A stretch of DNA of 64,000 nucleotides from AP-15 sp963832875 (GTDB taxonomy: Bacteria > Pseudomonadota > Alphaproteobacteria > ATCC43930 > CGMCC-115725). The translations under genes were made by a program, and so were the position numbers. This document shows, one piece after another, positions 58,456 through 64,000 of this stretch. The stretch spans positions 39,463 to 103,462 of the forward strand of contig CAWHWB010000001.1 in assembly GCA_963832875.1 (NCBI GenBank), given 5' to 3'. The notes beneath the pieces were generated by a model. It worked only from the letters and a program-made list of their open reading frames with translations. It was not told where the DNA came from and made no database searches. Position 1 is the first letter of the stretch. Every line of letters begins with the position of its first letter.

Positions 58456-60141
58456 TCACTTGTAGCATTCAACCATTATGGTCGATTTCATTGCCTTTTC
58501 TCCTACATCGGCGGGATCCAGTTTCGTCTCCGATTGAGCAACGAGGTAGTCGATCCGATGCGCGTCAAGGAACTCACGGATGGTCGCGCTCTTAATCGCG
58601 AAATTGATATTTTGAGGTAGCGTTCCGGTCGCCTCCGCAACAGCCAAATCATTTATTCGAGACGAGACGATACCGACTACATTGCCGCTGAGATCAACAA
58701 GTGGTCCACCGCTGTTGCCCGGCTGGACCGGCGCGCTGAGTTGGAGAAACCGGCTATCGTCATTCAACCCGGCTAGAGCGGATACCGTCCCCGTGGTAAC
58801 CTCCGGGCTCGATGCAAGCAACCCAGCGTAAGGAAACCCCAGCGCGACCACCGCGTCGGCCGGACGTATGCCTTTGCCCTCGCGAAATCGCAGAGGCTCG
58901 ATTCGGGTTGCTGCCCCCTGGATCACCGCCAAATCATTGCGTTCGTCTGTCGCAACCACTGTGCCATTCTGCGGACCGGCAACAACGCGCAGGCGTACCG
59001 CCTCACAGCCCTTTATCACGTGATAGTTTGTCAGAAATTGGCCTGAGGTGTTGATGGCGAACCCCGTTCCGGTAGCTGCCAGTGTCAATGTGCTGGCGGG
59101 TGGTTCGGCGGTAGCGACCTGCGGTGAAGTCTGGTTCGGTGTTGAGGTCCCGCTGTCGCCGTTGCTCGGATTAGCGCGCGGCACCGCCGGCGGATTTAGG
59201 GCAACGGGCAGCGATCTTGCTGAAACCTCCTGATCAATCGCGAGCGCGTCCGTATCCCCCAGAAAACCCGTGACGGGCAGGCCGTGAGCACTCTGCCAGG
59301 CGACGATAGCGGCGCGAGTGTCTCGACCATAGACACCGTCAATTGGACCAGGCGGCAGAAATCCAAGCTGTTGGAGGCCTTGCTGCAACCTCAGGTGATC
59401 CTCGGGCGCCCGAACAGCTTCCTCGCGGGCCGGTCCTGTCAACTGATCGATCCATGTCGCGCGCATTTTCTCGTAGGCATGTTCGACGCATTCCCGTGAC
59501 TGCCTTTCCTCCTCGGTCAAAGGACCTGATGCTGGCAGGCCACATTGCTCCTGCGCCTGATCGATAAACGTAATGTCCTGATCTTGCAGCTGGGGCTGCG
59601 CCGCCGGTCCGAGTTGTTGGTAGAGCGCCCAATATGCTTGATTGAAGGCCAAATCCATGCGAGACAGCGTGTCGTCGCTGCAAATCAAAAGCGTGAGCGG
59701 AGATGCGGCTTTGCTGCAATCGAAACTCGGTCCGATGCGTCCGCTCTGCGGGGTCTCTGTCGCCACCGATAGGGTGGCCCTGCCCGCCCCCTCGCCTCCA
59801 TAAGCCCGGAGGTAGGCAATCCGCGCTTCTCCGGCCTGTTTGAAACACTCTTTGATCGAAGATGGAACGGGGTCGGGCGGCGGGCTATTCGGGGGCACAC
59901 CGCAGGCGGTAGCGTAGGCTCGGACCCAGCGCTTTTGATCTTCCCATAGGGCCGGCCACGCCTGTTCACCAATTCTCGTGCGCGCTTCGTTGATGGCCTC
60001 CTGGCGCTCGTCCGCAAGCCCTCTTAGCTCGGGATCGCTGCAGATCACCACGGTTGACGGGAAGGTCACGCCGACGCAATCGAACGCTGCCGCGGTCCCG
60101 CTGGCGAGCACCATCGAGAAGATAAAGGCGACAACCCGCAT
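58456..60141 (-). CDS. Exported multidomain trypsin-like serine protease
   Basis: A 561-residue periplasmic protein. A signal peptide (MRVVAFIFSMVLASGTAAA) is followed by two LprI/DUF1311-like cysteine modules (FDCVGVTFPSTVVICSD and FDCSKAASPLTLLICSD). A peptidoglycan-binding domain follows (LQQGLQQLGFLPPGPIDGVY, then ygRDTRAAIVAWQSAHGL), then a proline/threonine linker. The C-terminal 210 residues form a trypsin-like protease with His in TNYHVIKG, Asp in ERNDLAVI and the nucleophile Ser in PGNSGGPLVD. There is no PDZ domain, unlike DegP. A wall-anchored quality-control or lysozyme-inhibitor role is inference. Confidence 0.88.
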   Translation of the reverse strand: MRVVAFIFSMVLASGTAAAFDCVGVTFPSTVVICSDPELRGLADERQEAINEARTRIGEQAWPALWEDQKRWVRAYATACGVPPNSPPPDPVPSSIKECFKQAGEARIAYLRAYGGEGAGRATLSVATETPQSGRIGPSFDCSKAASPLTLLICSDDTLSRMDLAFNQAYWALYQQLGPAAQPQLQDQDITFIDQAQEQCGLPASGPLTEEERQSRECVEHAYEKMRATWIDQLTGPAREEAVRAPEDHLRLQQGLQQLGFLPPGPIDGVYGRDTRAAIVAWQSAHGLPVTGFLGDTDALAIDQEVSARSLPVALNPPAVPRANPSNGDSGTSTPNQTSPQVATAEPPASTLTLAATGTGFAINTSGQFLTNYHVIKGCEAVRLRVVAGPQNGTVVATDERNDLAVIQGAATRIEPLRFREGKGIRPADAVVALGFPYAGLLASSPEVTTGTVSALAGLNDDSRFLQLSAPVQPGNSGGPLVDLSGNVVGIVSSRINDLAVAEATGTLPQNINFAIKSATIREFLDAHRIDYLVAQSETKLDPADVGEKAMKSTIMVECYK

Positions 60142-60353
60142 CGCAACTTCTCCGCGCTAAGACAGAGAAATGGAAGCTCTTCGGGTCGAGTTCTAGCCGG
60201 AAAGATCGTTAGCCGTGGTGAACCAGGCCTCGGCACAAAGACGGACACGGAATCGCCACCCGGCCTGCGTGATAACTCGTATAGAGTAAGCTTGCCCGCC
60301 ATCCACCGATATGGCCTCCTTTGCCCGGCCTGCGGCATCCCTCGGAGATCCTC

Positions 60354-61286
60354 ATGCCCCGCGCGAGTTGGAACGGTTTTCTCCGTCTCTCCCTGGTCAC
60401 CTGCCCGGTCTACCTGGCGCCGGCAACCACCGAGAGCAAGCGCATCCGCTTCAACCAGCTCAACGCCGAGACCGGCAACCGGCTACGACAGCAGCTTGTC
60501 GATGCCGAGACCGGCGAGGTGGTCGAGCGAGACCGGATCGCGAAGGGCTACGAATACAGCCGCGGGCAATACGTCACGGTGGATGATGAGGAGCTGAAAG
60601 CGCTCCAGATCGAAAGCTCGAAAATTATCGAGCTGACCCAGTTCGTCAGCCGGGACGAAGTCGATCCCGTCTTTCTCGACACGCCTTATTACGTCTACCC
60701 GGATGGCGAGCTGGCGGCCGAGGCGTTTCAGGTGATCAGCGAGGCGATGGCGGTAAAGGGACTGGTCGGGATCGGCCGGGTGACGATCAGCAGCCGGGAG
60801 CGGCTAGTGTTGGTCGAGCCGCACGACGCCGGCCTGTTGATGTTCACTCTGCGCAGCTCGGATGAGGTACGTGCGGCTGAGTTTGGCGCCAAGGCGAAGG
60901 GCGAGACGGACGCCGACATGGTGGCCGTCGCCGAGACGATCATCGAGCGCCGGAAGGCGAAATTCGATCCGACGACATTTCGAGATCGCTACCAGGATGC
61001 GCTGCGAGAGCTGGTCGAGAGCAAACTCAAAGGCATTGCTCAGGCACCGCGCCCTGTCGCCGAGCCGTCGAAGATCATCAACCTGATGGACGCACTGAAA
61101 CAGAGCCTGGCCCATGAGGCCACGGCGGTACCAAAGCCAGCGCCCAAGCCCAAGCGCACGAAGGCGGTGCCCGATCGGCGGCAACCAGCGATGTTACTGC
61201 CGGTCTCAGGCGGGCGCGGGAAGAAGGAGCCGGCGTCTGCGGAGCCCAGCGCCGCGCCTGCACCGAGAAGGCGGAAGAAGGCGTGA
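60354..61286 (+). CDS. ku: Ku protein (non-homologous end joining)
   Basis: A 310-residue bacterial Ku, the ring-shaped dimer that holds DNA ends and recruits ligase D. Starting at the ATG at 60354: PRASWNGFLRLSLVTCPVYL, then VERDRIAKGYEYSRGQYVTV and EAMAVKGLVGIGRVTISSRE, all core Ku segments. The last 60 residues are a lysine/proline/arginine-rich tail ending RRKKA, typical of the DNA-binding C-terminus. CGGAGA precedes the start. No ligD lies in the window. Confidence 0.96.
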   Translation: MPRASWNGFLRLSLVTCPVYLAPATTESKRIRFNQLNAETGNRLRQQLVDAETGEVVERDRIAKGYEYSRGQYVTVDDEELKALQIESSKIIELTQFVSRDEVDPVFLDTPYYVYPDGELAAEAFQVISEAMAVKGLVGIGRVTISSRERLVLVEPHDAGLLMFTLRSSDEVRAAEFGAKAKGETDADMVAVAETIIERRKAKFDPTTFRDRYQDALRELVESKLKGIAQAPRPVAEPSKIINLMDALKQSLAHEATAVPKPAPKPKRTKAVPDRRQPAMLLPVSGGRGKKEPASAEPSAAPAPRRRKKA

Positions 61287-61961
61287 CCGACCCTTTCAAC
61301 CGAACGGTCTCCGGGTTTGTAGTCAAAGCGTCAGAATGCCGTGTAAATTTCTGACAGCCGATCGTCAAATGCTTGAAGTTTTTGAATATTAGCCTCTCAT
61401 CTGTATTCCACGAAACCGGTGGATAACGCTGCGGATAACATTGTCGCGCAATGACCAAATCCGAGGAATAGTAGGGCTTGCTGATGATTGCCTAATTTTT
61501 GGGCACCATACCAAGTCATTGAAGCAATGGGATATCACCGCCTTACTGCGCATTTCTCGCGCTTTCGGTCTTCCCTCACACGATCGTGGCATTTCCTGTG
61601 CATGGGTATCGCCTCTTGGAGGAAGGTAGGGCGCAACCACCCGTCAAAAGAGCGCCGGGTCTAGCTGACGCAGGCCGAGATGCCGTGACCTTCGATTCAG
61701 CAAAAGCGTGCTTGAATTGCCGCTCGGCTCCGCTGACGACCCGGGTGTGGTGCCGGAGCTTTCGAATAGCCGAAACGGCCGGTCTCTGATCTGAACAGAA
61801 GGCCGGTCTCGCAGCGATGTTTCAGGCGGCCTTTGCCTTGGGTTGTCGTCAAGGGCTCAAAGCGGCTACTGCGGCAGAAAACGAAGCTGTGATCCGGGAG
61901 ACACTCCGCGAGGCCGTCGATGCCATCATGAATGGGCCGATTGAACCCGACGAACCATCCG
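61287..61961. other. Intergenic region, nothing firm
   Basis: About 675 bases after ku. A 65-codon open frame at 61817-62014 (MFQAAFALGCRQGLKAATAA) looks weakly coding but overlaps the minus-strand ORF and is not supported by any family. Confidence 0.35.
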
Positions 61962-62207
61962 TCAGCTACAGCCCACGATCTCCGCGATCCCGGCCACCCC
62001 GAAAATTTCGATAAGACGGGCCACTTGGTCGAGTAGATCGCGCTTGCCATAGTCCTCTCCGGTCTCCATCCGGATCGCATTGGCGAGGAGGCCGGGAGAG
62101 ATCTCCTCCAGCCAACGGGCATATCGCAAAATACATGACGTTGTAGGAATTCCGACTACACCCGTCAACGTTGCGTCAACAACGCCCCAGGATGCCCCTC
62201 CAACCAT
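61962..62207 (-). CDS. Small hypothetical protein
   Basis: Up to 81 residues; the more convincing part is ILRYARWLEEISPGLLANAI, then RMETGEDYGKRDLLDQVARL and IEIFGVAG. The regular helical pattern suggests a real small protein, perhaps beginning at an internal start. No family recognised and no operon context. Confidence 0.4.
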   Translation of the reverse strand: MVGGASWGVVDATLTGVVGIPTTSCILRYARWLEEISPGLLANAIRMETGEDYGKRDLLDQVARLIEIFGVAGIAEIVGCS

Positions 62208-62274
62208 TAACCAGCCGTTAACACGTGAGAAAAAGCTGGACGGGATTTAGACGCTGGCCGCGCCACGGTAACCC

Positions 62275-62484
62275 ATGTTCCGCCGCCTGATCTATACGGC
62301 GCTCGACCGTGCCGGCTACCTGACGATCGTCGCCCGCCTGCAGGTGCTCGATTGGATTGCCGGCCCTTCGCCGGAAACTCCGACCGATCGCGCCATCCGG
62401 GAACAGGGCGAACGGTTGCGCGAGGCATTCCCCAAGTTCGATTTTGACGACCCGACGCCGAGACGATACGACAATGATCTCTGA
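62275..62484 (+). CDS. Small hypothetical protein
   Basis: A 69-residue frame (starts MFRRLIYTALDRAGYLTIVA, contains REQGERLREAFPKFDFDD). It overlaps the next small gene by eleven bases, suggesting coupled translation. No family recognised. Confidence 0.45.
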   Translation: MFRRLIYTALDRAGYLTIVARLQVLDWIAGPSPETPTDRAIREQGERLREAFPKFDFDDPTPRRYDNDL

Positions 62485-62587
62485 TCTCGACATCTGGCGA
62501 GCCGCTGCGCTGCTGATCGGCAAGCACGGCTCGGGCGCCAAGCTGGAAGCAGCGAAGCGCGCCGACCTGATGTTCGACTGTGGTTAG
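62474..62587 (+). pseudogene. Small gene truncated by IS256 insertion
   Basis: The frame starts MISDLDIWRAAALLIGKHGS and continues GAKLEAAKRADLMFD before running into the IS left end (stop at 62585). This resembles small alphaproteobacterial proteins of the DRDIWRAAxxLIxxHG type, whose ending is missing here. The break coincides with the IS end, so insertion is the cause. Confidence 0.6.
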
Positions 62588-64000
62588 CGTCCTTGGTGGT
62601 GGTGGAAAATTCGAGGGTGAGCGGGCGCCGGGCGCAATGCCCCAACACATGGAGCTCGGCGCGCGCGTGAGCGACGGGTGGTCACCGGGAAGGCCGGCTA
62701 AGGTGGAGGTGCAAACACTTCACCCAAAAGCCTACCGAGGACCCGATGACCGACGAAAGAATGGCGCTGGTCGAGCTGCTGCAGAAGAGCGGCGATGGCG
62801 ATTTTCTGCGAGCCGTAGCGGAGGCGGTGCTGCAAATCCTGATGGAAGCCGATGTCGAAGGTCTGATCGGCGCCGGCCGCCATGAGCGCTCGGCCGATCG
62901 GCTCAATTACCGCAACGGCTATCGCGAGCGCAGTCTCGACACCCGCCTCGGCTCGCTCCAGCTGAGGATCCCCAAGCTCCGCCAAGGATCGTACTTCCCG
63001 CCCTTCCTGGAGCCGCGCAAGACCGCCGAGAAGGCGCTGGTCACGGTGATCCAGGAGGCTTGGATTGGCGGCGTCTCGACCCGGCGGGTTGACGAACTGG
63101 TCCAGGCAATGGGGCTGTCCGGCATCTCGAAGAGCCAAGTTTCCAAGCTCTGCAAGGATATTGATGACCGGGTGGGCGCGTTTCTCGACCGGCCGATCGA
63201 CGGCGAGTGGCCGTATTTGTGGCTTGACGCCACCTACCTCAAAGTCCGCGACGGCGGCCGCATCGTCTCGGTCGCGGCAATAATCGCTGTAGCGGTTACG
63301 ACCGAGGGCCGGCGCGAGATCGTCGGCCTGGGTCTCGGTCCCTCCGAGGCCGAACCGTTCTGGTCGGCTTTCCTCAAGGGCCTGGTCAAGCGCGGTCTCA
63401 AGGGCGTCAAGCTGGTGATCTCCGATGCTCACGACGGCCTGCGTCACGCGATCACCCGGGTGCTCGGTGCCACCTGGCAACGGTGCCGCGTGCATTGGAT
63501 GCGCAACGCCCTGGCGCACGTGCCGAAGGGCCAGCACACCATGGTCGCCGCCGCGATCCGCCAGGCTTTTCTGCAAACAAACGCTGAGGCGGCACATCAG
63601 ACCTGGCGTCATGTCGCCGACCAACTGCGTGGGCGCTGGCCCAAGCTCGCCGCGTTGATGGATGAGAGCGAGCACGACGTCCTTGCCTACATCACCTTCC
63701 CCGCCCAGCACCGCACCAAATTGCACAGCATCAATCCGCTGGAACGCCTCAACAAGGAGGTCAAACGGCGCGCCGATGTCGTCGGCATCTTCCCCAACGA
63801 GGCCAGCATCACCCGGCTGATCGGCGCCGTCCTGCTCGAGCAAAATGATGAATGGCTGCTCCAGTGCCGCTACATGCAGATCGAGGGAATGGCCGAACTG
63901 ACACCGCCGCTGATCGATGCCGATCCAGCCAAACTTCCACCAATCGCCGCCTGACCGATGGCCACCTCAAACTCCACCTCGATTTACACCACCTTGACGG
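62583..64000 (+). mobile_element. IS256-family insertion sequence, copy 2 (right end cut by the window)
   Basis: The left end (gttagcgtcc, then gtggtggaaaatt) and the 150-base leader match copy 1 at 28129. The right end reaches the inverted-repeat region (accaccttgacgg) at the last bases of the window. It differs from copy 1 at many synonymous sites, so the two are related isoforms rather than a recent duplication. Confidence 0.88.
62746..63954 (+). CDS. IS256-family transposase (copy 2)
   Basis: A 402-residue DDE transposase with the same catalytic residues as copy 1 (LDATYLKVRDGGR, VISDAHDGLRHAI, NPLERLNKEVKRR). By my count 14 residues differ, most in the last 20 positions and at conservative sites (for example EWPYL against EWRYL). 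Frame intact, so probably active. Confidence 0.96.
   Translation: MTDERMALVELLQKSGDGDFLRAVAEAVLQILMEADVEGLIGAGRHERSADRLNYRNGYRERSLDTRLGSLQLRIPKLRQGSYFPPFLEPRKTAEKALVTVIQEAWIGGVSTRRVDELVQAMGLSGISKSQVSKLCKDIDDRVGAFLDRPIDGEWPYLWLDATYLKVRDGGRIVSVAAIIAVAVTTEGRREIVGLGLGPSEAEPFWSAFLKGLVKRGLKGVKLVISDAHDGLRHAITRVLGATWQRCRVHWMRNALAHVPKGQHTMVAAAIRQAFLQTNAEAAHQTWRHVADQLRGRWPKLAALMDESEHDVLAYITFPAQHRTKLHSINPLERLNKEVKRRADVVGIFPNEASITRLIGAVLLEQNDEWLLQCRYMQIEGMAELTPPLIDADPAKLPPIAA

Noticed and set aside
28129..64000. Composite IS256 transposon
   Set aside because: The two IS copies differ at many synonymous and 14 protein positions, so they are unlikely to have moved together as one recent unit.

Overview
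The window is GC-rich chromosomal DNA from a proteobacterium, most likely an alphaproteobacterium. The pointers are a DUF4167 protein, a phasin, two groESL operons each headed by a CIRCE element, a SirB1/GshB pair, and a mix of degradation genes. I cannot name the genus. No intact tRNA or rRNA gene was found.

Layout. 1-13.5 kb is mostly ordinary chromosome: the 3' end of polA, groESL copy 1 (minus strand, CIRCE-controlled), an alpha/beta hydrolase, a SirB1-like protein, gshB, a D-Ala-D-Ala carboxypeptidase with a SPOR domain, a phasin, a NIPSNAP protein, a frameshifted carboxylesterase and an MmgE/PrpD protein. 13.55-20.3 kb is an integrated element. It begins with the 3' half of a tRNA-Arg(CCT) gene and then has, all on the plus strand, a tyrosine integrase, an AlpA-like HTH protein, small ORFs, a primase-polymerase/SF3 helicase, an AT-rich spacer packed with TGTGAGG repeats (a likely replication origin), a terminase-small-subunit-like protein and a small ORF. 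No capsid, tail or lysis genes are visible. This is the gene order expected of a phage satellite (P4/PICI-like) rather than a full prophage. 20.3-25 kb is a patchwork of repeats, a broken serine recombinase and an amidase. 25-28 kb has groESL copy 2 (groES frameshifted, groEL intact) and a DUF4167 protein.

An IS256-family element sits at 28.1-29.55 kb and a related copy runs off the end of the window (62.6-64 kb), in the same orientation. Between them lies accessory metabolism: a molybdopterin oxidoreductase; 3-dehydroshikimate dehydratase plus shikimate dehydrogenase (shikimate/quinate use towards protocatechuate); a secreted Asp-box protein; a TetR regulator; several short-chain dehydrogenases; a glutathione S-transferase; an amidohydrolase; a flavin monooxygenase remnant; a quinone-oxidoreductase-like enzyme; and Ku. 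Inside it, at 41-45.5 kb, is a minus-strand operon of plasmid/phage-type genes (DUF932 and uncharacterised proteins). Its gene junctions carry a repeated double-hairpin module and it ends in a strong terminator. A RecD2-like helicase broken by frameshifts follows it.

The most unusual features are the satellite-like element with its iteron cluster, the repeated hairpin junctions of the 41-45.5 kb operon, the duplicated CIRCE-groESL operons, and the clustering of single-base frameshifts in genes that are otherwise well conserved. The last could be real decay or assembly error; sequence alone cannot decide.
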